From NCBI GenBank assembly GCA_041390025.1, contig JAWKQR010000030.1, positions 10,035-74,034 on the forward strand: a DNA stretch of 64,000 bases, given 5' to 3'. A program made the translations under genes and the position numbers. This DNA is from JBFFMO01 sp041390025. Lineage in GTDB: Bacteria; Myxococcota_A; Bradymonadia; Bradymonadales; Bradymonadaceae. Positions 37,854-45,737 of this stretch are shown here, one piece after another; positions within the stretch are counted from its first letter, which is position 1, and each line of letters opens with the position of its first letter. Below the pieces are notes generated by a model, which ran no database searches, had not been told where the DNA came from, and saw only the letters and a program-made list of their open reading frames with translations.

Positions 37854-39415
37854 TGAGAGCGATCGCTGACATCACACGGCGAGTTCTAAACGCCACGGAA
37901 CGTCCGGCTCCAAAGCCCAAGGACAAACGAGGCATCGCTCTGCTCATGGTCATTGTCACCATCGCGCTGATCGCATCGACGGTGGTGGAGTATTCGTATC
38001 AAAACCGCGTGAATCTTGCGCTCGCGTCCAACGAGCGCGACCAGCTGAAGAGTTACTTCCTGGCACGCTCGGCGGTGAATCTGTCCAAGTTGTTGCTTTC
38101 GTTTCAGTTTGCCCTGCAGAGCGAATCCCGGGAAACCGAAGACGACATGGGTCAATTGATCGGACGCGCCATGCGTCGCAGCAATTTCCAGATGTACCAG
38201 TACGTGGACTTGCTGCTCGGTCCTTTCAACTCCGGCAAGATCGAGAGCCCAATTGGCGGCATCAATCTTAGCGACACCGGAGTGGAGGGGTTTGGCGATT
38301 TTACCGGTGAGATGGCGGCCCGAGTGGTCCCTGAGGACGGGAGAATCAACGTCAACAATTTCGCGAAACTGCAGGTCGATGAGGGAGATCTTGCGCAATT
38401 CTGCGCGATGGTGCTCGACCCACGTTACGACGAATTGTTCGAGAAAAAGGACGCGCTTGGCAATCTGATGGACCGTGCCAAAACGCTCCAGAACATCATG
38501 GATTTTGTGGACCCCGACGAATCGGGAATTGCGATTGGTAACGACTGCACGATCCAAGGAAACAGTGGTGATGAGCTTTCCGATTACGATCGTACGGACC
38601 AAAAAATTCGTCCCAGAAATGCGAAACTCATCGACGTGTCTGAGCTCTACCAGGTGCAGGGTGTTTCAGACCCATTCATGAACGAATTCAAGGATCAGCT
38701 CACGGTCTATCCGATCGGGAAACCCAACCTCAACGTCGCTCAGGCGCCCGTGTTTTATTCCGTGTTGTGCCAGAATTTGGCCATTGAGGGACAGAGTGCT
38801 GCGGGTGCAGGCATCCTTGCTTGCGCCACCAATCCCACGATCGGCGGACAAGTTCTTCTGTTGGCCCTGGCGCTCGACGGAATTCGCGCATTTTTCGAAA
38901 ACCCGTTGTCGGTCTTGTTGGCCTACGTGGGCACCACTGAGAGCAAGCTCCTGCCCTCCGCGAAGAAGGGACAGCCCGTTGGTTTTCTCAGCGTCAGCCA
39001 GTTTCCGTCGTACATCGAAGACCTGAAACAAAATCCACAACTGATCGCACAATTCTTGGCGTACTCGCCGATGTATCAGCAAATCGTTTTGAGCAATCCA
39101 GCATTTGCGCTCGACCCAGTAAACCCTCAGATTCCTGCGTGGACAGTGGACTTCAATCGTTCGGGACTGATGAAGTCTGTCACAACCACGACACCACGAA
39201 TTTACCGAATCTTTGCGACCGGCAAATACGGTTCGACAGAGTCTACGATCGAAACGGTCGTCGATTTCGACCGAACCGTGCGACGACTTCCAAGCGAAAA
39301 GGCCTTGGAAGAAAACGAATCCGACCCCGAGGCCATCAAGGAATTGAAGGCCGCACGGCAAGAGCAATTCAAAGAAATGCCCAAGGGGCGACACCTTTTT
39401 TGGCGCGAGTATTAA
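37853..39415 (+). CDS. gspK: Minor pseudopilin GspK (tip)
   Basis: 520 residues, larger than Escherichia or Pseudomonas GspK (~310-330). A long basic leader ends KDKRG before IALLMVIVTIALIASTVVEY; +5 is not Glu, as usual for GspK. Domains follow with NLALASNERDQLKSYFLARS, MAARVVPEDGRINVNNFA, YDELFEKKDALGN and SAM/HhH-like helices (FVDPDESG, NVAQAPVFYSVLCQN). The C-terminal strand domain resembles the family (RIYRIFATGKYGSTESTIET). Caps the pseudopilus. 1 bp before gspL. Confidence 0.92.
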   Translation: MRAIADITRRVLNATERPAPKPKDKRGIALLMVIVTIALIASTVVEYSYQNRVNLALASNERDQLKSYFLARSAVNLSKLLLSFQFALQSESRETEDDMGQLIGRAMRRSNFQMYQYVDLLLGPFNSGKIESPIGGINLSDTGVEGFGDFTGEMAARVVPEDGRINVNNFAKLQVDEGDLAQFCAMVLDPRYDELFEKKDALGNLMDRAKTLQNIMDFVDPDESGIAIGNDCTIQGNSGDELSDYDRTDQKIRPRNAKLIDVSELYQVQGVSDPFMNEFKDQLTVYPIGKPNLNVAQAPVFYSVLCQNLAIEGQSAAGAGILACATNPTIGGQVLLLALALDGIRAFFENPLSVLLAYVGTTESKLLPSAKKGQPVGFLSVSQFPSYIEDLKQNPQLIAQFLAYSPMYQQIVLSNPAFALDPVNPQIPAWTVDFNRSGLMKSVTTTTPRIYRIFATGKYGSTESTIETVVDFDRTVRRLPSEKALEENESDPEAIKELKAARQEQFKEMPKGRHLFWREY

Positions 39416-39416
39416 G

Positions 39417-41003
39417 ATGGCCAAACGGCTCATAGCTCTCGATATCGGCTCTTGGTCCATCAAAGCGATGTACGCAGACACCAAGGATCCGACATTGAAC
39501 GGGTGGGACAGCGAAATCGTTGTCCATCCCGAGATTTCCGCGGAGGTCGCCAACACAAACGTGGCGACTCCTGACGCCGCACCGTCGGAGGACGAGGTCC
39601 CCATCGACATGGCGGAAGAACTGCTGCCATGGGCCCAGGCCACCAGCCGCCTGTTGGCCCGAATTGGGACGGGCGACGACACCACCGTGACCAATCTTCC
39701 GGGGACACATGCGGTGACGCTGCACATTGAGGTTCCTTTTGCCGAACGCGCGAAAGCGTCGAGCGTGCTGCCTCATCTCATGACGGACCGCTTGCCCGTG
39801 CCCATGAACGAAGTGGTGTGGGATTTCCAGATTCAAGCGCGCGACGCGGGGCACGAAGCGGTCGTCGGTTTCGCCCGCAAAACGGTCGTGCGTGAGTTCC
39901 TTGAGCAGATGGAGCGTGTCGCCACCTCGCCGGCCAAGCTGCTTGTACCCGAGAACGCGCTGGCACTTCACCTTCGCACGTTGGGACCGGGAATCCATGC
40001 CGTGCTCGATATTGGGCACGAACACGCACGGATGGTTGTCGTCAACGGCGAGCGCATCGTCATGTCACGCACGATCAAGGTCGCCGGCCGACAAATCACC
40101 GAGGCCGTGGCCAAGATGTTCCGCCTGCCCCTCGACGAAGCAGAACGCGTCAAACACCAATACGCGGCCGTTGTGAACGCCTCCGAGGCCCCCAATGACC
40201 AGATGCGCTTGATGAGCGACGCGGTCATCTCCGTGACCAAGAACCTGGTTCGTGAGGTGCGGCGAAGCCTCCAGGGCCTGTTTGCGAAAGAACGCGTCGA
40301 AGTCCCTACCCTTTTCATCACGGGCGGAACCGCGGCAATCAAAGGCATCGATCGGTATCTTGAGGGTGAACTCGGAGTGCCGGTCAAACGCCTGCGTCAA
40401 AGCGAACAGTCGGCGGTCGCGCTTGGGTTGATGGCCGCACACGACGAGAAAAACGCGGGCCGATTGCTCAACCTCCGACAAGGGGAGTTCGCGTATCGGG
40501 GCAAATCTGCGTACGTCCGACGGCAAGCCCTTTTGTTTGGCGTCGCGACGCTCATGGTTTTGTTGGCGTTGGGAACCGTGTTGCTTTTGCAGAAGAAGAG
40601 TTACGAGGCGCGCCGGGATGCCATGCGCCAAACCCTGCAAACACAAACGCAAGCCATTTTTGGCCAGAAGTTGACCAAGAAGAGAGACATTGAACGTTTG
40701 GCGGCTGGCGACGAAGGTGAGGTCGCCTCGTTTGTCCCCAAGGTCAGCGCCTATGAACTGATGCATATGGTGACCTCCAAGGTCTCACCAGACATTGAAC
40801 TGAAGCTCGACCGTTTTGAGGTCGATATCGACCGAAAGGTGATTCAGATCATGGGTGAAACCTCGGATGCACAGGCCGTGGACCGTATCGTGTCGGACTT
40901 GGAAACGATCGAGTGTTTGAAGTCCATTAAGAAGGACAAACTCAAGGTTAAGACCGACGGAAAAGCCGAATTCGAGCTGCAAATCGCAACGGAGTGCTCG
41001 TGA
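39417..41003 (+). CDS. gspL: Type II secretion protein GspL (PilM-like cytoplasmic domain, one TM)
   Basis: 528 residues. The cytoplasmic actin-like domain shows RLIALDIGSWSIKAMYAD, HAVLDIGHEHARMVVVNGER and LFITGGTAAIKGIDRYLEGE, i.e. both phosphate-like motifs of the PilM/FtsA fold. This is closer to PilM than to enterobacterial GspL. One TM segment (LLFGVATLMVLLALGTVLLL, ~370-390) leads to a coiled region and a ferredoxin-like periplasmic domain (IELKLDRFEVDIDRKVIQIM, IVSDLETIECLKSIKKDKLK). It recruits GspE to the membrane. The stop overlaps gspM (GTGA). Confidence 0.88.
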   Translation: MAKRLIALDIGSWSIKAMYADTKDPTLNGWDSEIVVHPEISAEVANTNVATPDAAPSEDEVPIDMAEELLPWAQATSRLLARIGTGDDTTVTNLPGTHAVTLHIEVPFAERAKASSVLPHLMTDRLPVPMNEVVWDFQIQARDAGHEAVVGFARKTVVREFLEQMERVATSPAKLLVPENALALHLRTLGPGIHAVLDIGHEHARMVVVNGERIVMSRTIKVAGRQITEAVAKMFRLPLDEAERVKHQYAAVVNASEAPNDQMRLMSDAVISVTKNLVREVRRSLQGLFAKERVEVPTLFITGGTAAIKGIDRYLEGELGVPVKRLRQSEQSAVALGLMAAHDEKNAGRLLNLRQGEFAYRGKSAYVRRQALLFGVATLMVLLALGTVLLLQKKSYEARRDAMRQTLQTQTQAIFGQKLTKKRDIERLAAGDEGEVASFVPKVSAYELMHMVTSKVSPDIELKLDRFEVDIDRKVIQIMGETSDAQAVDRIVSDLETIECLKSIKKDKLKVKTDGKAEFELQIATECS

Positions 41004-41608
41004 AAACCTCGCCTAAACTCGCGGCAAACGCCAAAGGATCTTTTTGGACGAATCGCACGGCTTCCGAGCGACGCTACATCATCGCGCTCGGCGTGACGTT
41101 CGCTGTGCTCGCCGTCGCTGTGTCCGTCCTGCAGTTTCGCGCAAGCATGGATTCCATCGACGAAGAGGCAAACAACTACAAGTCCGCGCTGGATTATCTG
41201 GCCGTGGCAGGCCCGGAGTTTGTCAGTCGCAAGGCGAGCAAAACAGAAAAGAAGAGTCACAAAAAGATCGATGAAGAAACGCTCGCGACCAACAATCTCA
41301 AATTGACGAGTTTTGTTGCTGAGCACGCAGCGGCTGCACAGATCACCGTGACCAGCTACGACGAAAGCTCGTTGCCGTTCGGGGGTTCTGGCAAAAAGGA
41401 CGACGGTCCGATCATTTTGGAGAAACAATTACGCGTCGAGATTCGTGACGCGGAAATGACCAAGTTGCTAGACCTACTCGACCGAATTGAAAAATCACCT
41501 GAGCCAGTCTTCATCAAGCGACTCGATGTCCGCGATCAAAAGAAGCCTGGGGAGATTCGTGCCGTGGTCACGGTCTCGACCTTCGTTAAGAAAGAAAAGG
41601 CCACCTGA
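41000..41608 (+). CDS. gspM: Type II secretion protein GspM
   Basis: About 202 residues from GTG 41000, which overlaps the gspL stop; an alternative start is two codons upstream. A short cytoplasmic stretch, one TM helix (RYIIALGVTFAVLAVAVSVL), a coiled region (MDSIDEEANNYKSALDYLA), a Lys-rich linker and a ferredoxin-like domain (LEKQLRVEIRDAEMTKLLDL, LLDRIEKSPEPVFIKRLDVR). It pairs with GspL in the inner-membrane assembly platform. Sequence similarity is weak across GspM proteins; position and architecture decide. Confidence 0.8.
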   Translation: MKTSPKLAANAKGSFWTNRTASERRYIIALGVTFAVLAVAVSVLQFRASMDSIDEEANNYKSALDYLAVAGPEFVSRKASKTEKKSHKKIDEETLATNNLKLTSFVAEHAAAAQITVTSYDESSLPFGGSGKKDDGPIILEKQLRVEIRDAEMTKLLDLLDRIEKSPEPVFIKRLDVRDQKKPGEIRAVVTVSTFVKKEKAT

Positions 41609-42630
41609 TGCTTGCTTGGCTCGACAAACCCTTCATTCGTTTCGCGTCATTTTTCCTGGCGGGGCTGCTCGCCTTCGCGATTTCGGTGATCGTCGGATTT
41701 CCAGACGACCAGATTCGCGAAATCGCGACGGTTCAGGCGGAAAAGGCACTCGGGCCCAAATACAAGGTCCGTATCGACGAGCTCGATTTTTGGTGGTTTC
41801 CTGGGTTGAGCCTCAAGGGCGTGCAGATCGAAGAGCGCAAGGTCCAAGAGATCCCTGAAGACCCCGATATCCCTGTCGACCTTCCGATGAAGGTCAGAAT
41901 TGAGCGCGTGAGCGCGCGTCTGGCCCCGTTGAGTAGCTTGTTGAATCTCGCTCCTACGGTGTCCTTTGAAATCGACGTCGAAGGCGGCACCATCGATGGA
42001 ACCGTGGCCATCGGCAAAGAGATTGCGATCGATGCGGATTTTTCGGAGCTCGACCTACGAGCAACCCCGTCGATTGCCGCATTCACGGGCATGCCCTTCT
42101 TCGGAACGCTCTCGGGTGAGGTGCAATGGACGTTGGACTCCAAAATGCAGCCCAAGGGCGGTTATCTGAAGTTTTCGGGATCGCAGCTCACGATCGGCCC
42201 TGCAACCATCATGACGGATAAATTTCCGCCAATGACGTATTTTGAGATTCCCCAGACGAACTTCGGCACGCTCGCCGTCGACATGGCGATGTCCGGCGAC
42301 GGCAAGTCAAACAAACTGCAGATCAAAAAGCTCGAATCAAGCGGTCGTGACATTCGATTGGAAGCTTGGGGAGACATCGCGACCTCCGGACGCGCTGCGC
42401 GGTCGAGGCCCGACGTGAAGATGCGCCTGCAGCTCGACGACCAGTTTGTGAAGAAGAACAACATTGCGCCGCTGCTCAACGTCAATGAATTCCGCAAAGG
42501 TAAGGCCCGAGATTGGTACGGATTTACACTCGGTGGAACCTTTGACCGAATTCAGTTCAAGGGATCTGCGGCCGCAGCCGCCGGCCCAAGCAAGGCGCCC
42601 GAACCAAAGAAGGCCCCGGAAGAAAACTAG
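41608..42630 (+). CDS. gspN: Type II secretion protein GspN
   Basis: 340 residues. One N-terminal membrane anchor (FASFFLAGLLAFAISVIVGF) is followed by an AsmA-like beta-rich periplasmic domain (ALGPKYKVRIDELDFWWFPG, LNLAPTVSFEIDVEGGTIDG, FFGTLSGEVQWTLDSKMQPK). The C-terminus is Ala/Pro/Lys-rich. GspN of this long form is typical for delta-proteobacterial T2SS operons; its role in secretion is not well defined. Start overlaps the gspM stop by one base; last gene of the operon and convergent (4-bp overlap) with epmA. Confidence 0.82.
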   Translation: MLAWLDKPFIRFASFFLAGLLAFAISVIVGFPDDQIREIATVQAEKALGPKYKVRIDELDFWWFPGLSLKGVQIEERKVQEIPEDPDIPVDLPMKVRIERVSARLAPLSSLLNLAPTVSFEIDVEGGTIDGTVAIGKEIAIDADFSELDLRATPSIAAFTGMPFFGTLSGEVQWTLDSKMQPKGGYLKFSGSQLTIGPATIMTDKFPPMTYFEIPQTNFGTLAVDMAMSGDGKSNKLQIKKLESSGRDIRLEAWGDIATSGRAARSRPDVKMRLQLDDQFVKKNNIAPLLNVNEFRKGKARDWYGFTLGGTFDRIQFKGSAAAAAGPSKAPEPKKAPEEN

Positions 42631-43799
42631 AACCTCTGCGCTCCCCACCAAAACGGCAAAACATCACGGATCGCTCGCGTTTCAAGGCGAAGCATTAGCA
42701 GGCGGTCTAGGCCAACGGCCACGCCCGACGACTCGGGCAACCCCCACTCCATCGCCCTCAAGAAAGCTTCCGGCATCGGTTCGTAACCAAGCCCGCGGGC
42801 AGACCGATAGTCCATGTCAGCCTGAAAACGCGTGCGTTGCTCGGTCGGGTCTGTCAGTTCCTCGAATCCGTTGCAGATCTCGATCCCTTCCACATAAAGC
42901 TCAAATCGCAGCGCTACGTCTGCGTTGTTTGGGTCGCGGCGAGCGAGGACGGCCAATTGAGCAGGCCAGTGGGTGACGAATGTCGGTGGTTGGCCGCTAA
43001 GGTAGGGATCGATGCACGTGACCATCAACTCAAAAAACATCTCCTCCCACCCGTCGGTTGCCCGGGGGGTAAAGAGTCCACGCGCGGAGATCTCTCGCGC
43101 CAGCGCATCTGCGCTCGTGCACGCTTGCAAGTCAAAGCCGCACGACGACATCACGACGTCTGCCATCGTACGACGTTCAAAAACGACCTCGCTCAAGCGC
43201 GGCACGCACAAACGAACGAGCGCCTCGACGTCGTCGATGACCATTTCGACCGGTTGCCAGGCCCGATAGAACTCCAAGATGGAAAACTCGGGGTTGTGAA
43301 GCGGCGTGATCTCGTCACCCCGAAACGCTTTGCATATCTGAAAGATGCGCTCGCAACCGTGCGACAATAGCCGCTTCATCGCGAACTCCGGCGACGTTTG
43401 AAGTCTGGATTCCCCGCATTGGACGGTCTCAAGGTAGGGATCTGTCCCCGCCGCCATGACCCGTACCGGTGTCTCGACCTCAAGGAAATCATGCCGTTCG
43501 AAGTACCCACGCAGCTCACGATACATTGCAGCCCGCGCGCGTAACGCCGCGCCAAGTGGAATGCCGGTGTGCGTCTCGTCGCGGGCAGTCGGTGTGTGCA
43601 CGACCGTGAGGCCCTCAACCCGAAGACGTTCGCCATCGTACTCTCCCGACACCTTGACGAGCGTGCCTTCGGGGAGGTCGACGCCGCTCAACGCAACCGC
43701 CGTGTCAGCGTTGACCAAGAGGCACTGACCGTTTGAGGTCGCAATCCGCCCCGCGGTGCAGCAACGCCCCGGCTTCAGTTTGTGCAGTGAATCAATCAT
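42627..43799 (-). CDS. epmA: EF-P-(R)-beta-lysine ligase EpmA-like (GenX/PoxA), with N-terminal extension
   Basis: 390 residues. The class II lysyl-tRNA synthetase catalytic core lacks an anticodon domain, as in EpmA: FERHDFLEVETPVRV, LQTSPEFAMKRLLSHGCERI, FQICKAFRGDEITPLHNPEF, YVEGIEICNGFEELTDP and SGVAVGLDRLLMLRL. EpmA attaches beta-lysine to a Lys on elongation factor P. The ~75 residues before the core (GRCCTAGRIATSNGQCLLVN, SGVDLPEGTLVKVSGEYDGE) form a small beta-rich domain not present in the 325-residue E. coli enzyme. No efp or epmB gene is in the window. Stand-alone, start ATG 43799. Confidence 0.88.
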   Translation of the reverse strand: MIDSLHKLKPGRCCTAGRIATSNGQCLLVNADTAVALSGVDLPEGTLVKVSGEYDGERLRVEGLTVVHTPTARDETHTGIPLGAALRARAAMYRELRGYFERHDFLEVETPVRVMAAGTDPYLETVQCGESRLQTSPEFAMKRLLSHGCERIFQICKAFRGDEITPLHNPEFSILEFYRAWQPVEMVIDDVEALVRLCVPRLSEVVFERRTMADVVMSSCGFDLQACTSADALAREISARGLFTPRATDGWEEMFFELMVTCIDPYLSGQPPTFVTHWPAQLAVLARRDPNNADVALRFELYVEGIEICNGFEELTDPTEQRTRFQADMDYRSARGLGYEPMPEAFLRAMEWGLPESSGVAVGLDRLLMLRLETRAIRDVLPFWWGAQRF

Positions 43800-43866
43800 G
43801 GGTCATGGATGCATCGTGTGGGACAAGATGATACAACCAAGCCAGCGATTTACGAACGGAGGAGCC

Positions 43867-44298
43867 ATGAAATCGTTGAAGTGGATGATTGTCGCTGCAG
43901 CGTTGGCGTTTGGTGCTGGTTGCGGGGAAGATTTGCTAAACAACGGACCCGAAATCGTGTCCATGTCGATATCGCCTGACTCCGTGCCGGCAACCTCGAC
44001 GGGCATGACCGACCAGTTCGTGACCGTGACGTTGACCGTCGCCGGATTCAACGACCCCATCAACGTCGACGGAACGCGTGTATTCATCGAAGCAAACAAT
44101 GTGGATGGCGTGTACCAGTCGTCCGCGCTCGTAGGAGACACCATTACACTGTCGACCATCGCCACGAGTTGGTTTCAAGGTTTGACAGAGGGCGAATACA
44201 GCCTAGGAGCCGAAGTTGTCACGGTCGATGGCGACAACGGCGAACCCACCGAAAAAGTGAGCCAGATTGGTCTAGCGACGATTACCATCACGCCATGA
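43867..44298 (+). CDS. Lipoprotein, unknown function
   Basis: 143 residues; start ATG 43867 with GGAGG 4 bp upstream, chosen over earlier in-frame ATGs. Lipobox GAGC follows MKSLKWMIVAAALAFG. The mature part is one beta-rich domain (PEIVSMSISPDSVPATSTGM, VTVTLTVAGFNDPINVDGTR, LSTIATSWFQGLTEGEYSLG), similar in pattern to small Ig-like/CARDB folds. Stop overlaps the next ATG (ATGA), coupling it to the small membrane-protein cassette. Confidence 0.7.
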   Translation: MKSLKWMIVAAALAFGAGCGEDLLNNGPEIVSMSISPDSVPATSTGMTDQFVTVTLTVAGFNDPINVDGTRVFIEANNVDGVYQSSALVGDTITLSTIATSWFQGLTEGEYSLGAEVVTVDGDNGEPTEKVSQIGLATITITP

Positions 44299-44723
44299 TT
44301 CCTAAGGACACCAGACGGACCGAGAATTCTCTGGTGGGCGTCATGCAAACGCTCACCGAGGACGTCGTGTCGCTGTTTCGCGAGCACCTGACGCTTTTCC
44401 GCGTCGAACTCAAGCGAGACACCGCCATCGCCGCAAGGTACGCGTTCGCTCTGGCATTTTTTGCGATAATTTCCCTGTTAGGATTTGCGCTGCTCAACCT
44501 CGCCGCGATCTTGTTCGCTGGTTGGGCGTTTGGGCTTTTGGGAATGGCGGTGAGCGCATCGGTCTTGTGTGGCATTCATTTAGGTTTTGGGTTGCGCGCG
44601 TTCGCGATTGTTGCGCGACGAATTCAAGAGGATGAACTCGGTCCAAGATTGGCCGGAAACGAATTGGAACGGAGTCGACAGTGGGCGACCAAGCAAGTAC
44701 CGAACTCTCAACACACGTCGTGA
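44295..44723 (+). CDS. Phage_holin_3_6-like membrane protein
   Basis: 142 residues from ATG 44295. A cytoplasmic amphipathic N-terminus (QTLTEDVVSLFREHLTLFRV, ELKRD) leads to two TM segments (AFALAFFAIISLLGFALLNL, GWAFGLLGMAVSASVLCGIH) and a charged tail. This matches the 'phage holin family' (PF07332-type) proteins that are chromosomal and often sit with YqjD/DUF883 and DUF3618 genes, as here. No other phage gene is present, so a prophage holin is unlikely; membrane-stress or ribosome-anchoring roles have been proposed for the group. Confidence 0.7.
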   Translation: MIPKDTRRTENSLVGVMQTLTEDVVSLFREHLTLFRVELKRDTAIAARYAFALAFFAIISLLGFALLNLAAILFAGWAFGLLGMAVSASVLCGIHLGFGLRAFAIVARRIQEDELGPRLAGNELERSRQWATKQVPNSQHTS

Positions 44724-44917
44724 ATCAGGACTACGGTTCTGAAGTTGAAGCCATTCAGGCGCGCATTCATGCGACGCGAGAGCGCATCGAGGCTCAGTTG
44801 GAGACGCTTGAGGATGAGGTCTCGCGAAGATTCGACGGTAGAGCTTGGATTCGCGCCAACCCCGCGAAAGCCGTCGGTTTAGGACTCGCCCTTGGATTGT
44901 ATTTTGGATTGAAGTGA
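44681..44917 (+). CDS. DUF3618-like small membrane protein
   Basis: 78 residues from GTG 44681 inside the end of the previous gene. The helix VEAIQARIHATRERIEAQLE followed by TLEDEVSRR is the DUF3618 pattern ('I..ti..tR.rL..tl..Le.kl'), and the C-terminus has a Gly-rich membrane segment (AVGLGLALGLYFGLK). A tail-anchored inner-membrane protein is likely. Member of the cassette. Confidence 0.6.
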   Translation: MGDQASTELSTHVVNQDYGSEVEAIQARIHATRERIEAQLETLEDEVSRRFDGRAWIRANPAKAVGLGLALGLYFGLK

Positions 44918-44930
44918 AACGGAGCAACCA

Positions 44931-45149
44931 ATGACCGACAGCACAGAAAAATCGGCGAAGAGTCCAGCGAGCCTCGTTGAAGGCTACCACGAGATCGAGG
45001 AGCGTTATCGTGACCTGCGCGACCAAGCCTACAATCTGAATCAAAAAGCCATGCAGGTCGTGGAGGAGCACCCTGTCGCGTGCGTCGCGGGGGCATTCGC
45101 TGTTGGCTACCTCATTGGCAAACTCGCAAAACGCCGTTGGCTACTCTAG
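44931..45149 (+). CDS. DUF883/YqjD-like small membrane protein
   Basis: 72 residues, with GGAG before ATG 44931. A helical N-terminus (VEGYHEIEERYRDLRDQAYN) is followed by the EEHPVACVAGAFAVGYLIGK hydrophobic tail typical of YqjD/ElaB proteins. In E. coli, YqjD anchors ribosomes at the membrane in stationary phase; that role here is only inference. Confidence 0.6.
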   Translation: MTDSTEKSAKSPASLVEGYHEIEERYRDLRDQAYNLNQKAMQVVEEHPVACVAGAFAVGYLIGKLAKRRWLL

Positions 45150-45156
45150 GAGACAC

Positions 45157-45393
45157 ATGAACCCGAACACACCACAGTGGGACGCGCAGAGTGTCACGCA
45201 GGTCATTAAAGACCATCCCTACCTTGCCATGGGGGTGGCGGCGGCGGCCGGCTACCTCGTGGCGGGGGGCCTTCCCACCCCATTTACACGACGTATTGTG
45301 CGGATCGGGATGCGGGCCCTTTTTGTACCCTTGGCAGCATCACAACTCAAAAGCCTGACCGCGCCGGCTGAACTACTTTCGGAAGAATCATGA
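45157..45393 (+). CDS. Small membrane protein, DUF883-like
   Basis: 78 residues; ATG 45157 has AGGAG 5 bases ahead and 7 bp separate it from the previous stop. Contains IKDHPYLAMGVAAAAGYLVA, repeating the 'HP...G.AaGYl' membrane motif of its neighbour, then a basic region (TRRIVRIGMRALF). Probably a paralogue of the upstream gene. Confidence 0.55.
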   Translation: MNPNTPQWDAQSVTQVIKDHPYLAMGVAAAAGYLVAGGLPTPFTRRIVRIGMRALFVPLAASQLKSLTAPAELLSEES

Positions 45394-45407
45394 ACAGGAG
45401 AGATCAA

Positions 45408-45737
45408 ATGGATTGGAAAAAAGCACTCGAACAAGCGCAGCGCTCCATGACCAGCACCTACGACTCAGGCGTAGATGCAGTTTTAGACCGGCTGGGCCTC
45501 GAACCGCGAAAGTCCACGATGGAGATCATGCTACCCGCGCTTGGTGTGTTTGGCGCGGGCATCGCGGTAGGCGCAGTACTTGGCGTACTGTTCGCCCCCA
45601 AACGCGGTGAGGAACTGCGAAACGACATCCGCCATCGCATCTCGGACATTCGAGATCGCGGCGCCGAACAGTTCGAAGAAGCCCGCGCCCGCGGTGAACA
45701 ACTCATCGACACCGCGCGTGAGAAAGTCGACGCCTAA
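45408..45737 (+). CDS. YtxH-domain protein
   Basis: 109 residues; ATG 45408 is preferred over 45390 because AGGAG lies 9 bases upstream. One membrane segment (ALGVFGAGIAVGAVLGVLFA) followed by PKRGEELRNDIRHRISDIRD is the YtxH signature ('GallG.l.APksGke.R..i'). The rest is amphipathic helix. Last gene of the cassette; overlaps the convergent kinase by 4 bp. YtxH proteins are linked to general stress but poorly characterised. Confidence 0.7.
   Translation: MDWKKALEQAQRSMTSTYDSGVDAVLDRLGLEPRKSTMEIMLPALGVFGAGIAVGAVLGVLFAPKRGEELRNDIRHRISDIRDRGAEQFEEARARGEQLIDTAREKVDA

Noticed and set aside
44295..45737. Prophage remnant suggested by the holin-like gene
   Set aside because: No lysin, capsid, integrase or attachment repeats; the neighbours are chromosomal DUF883/YtxH-type membrane proteins.
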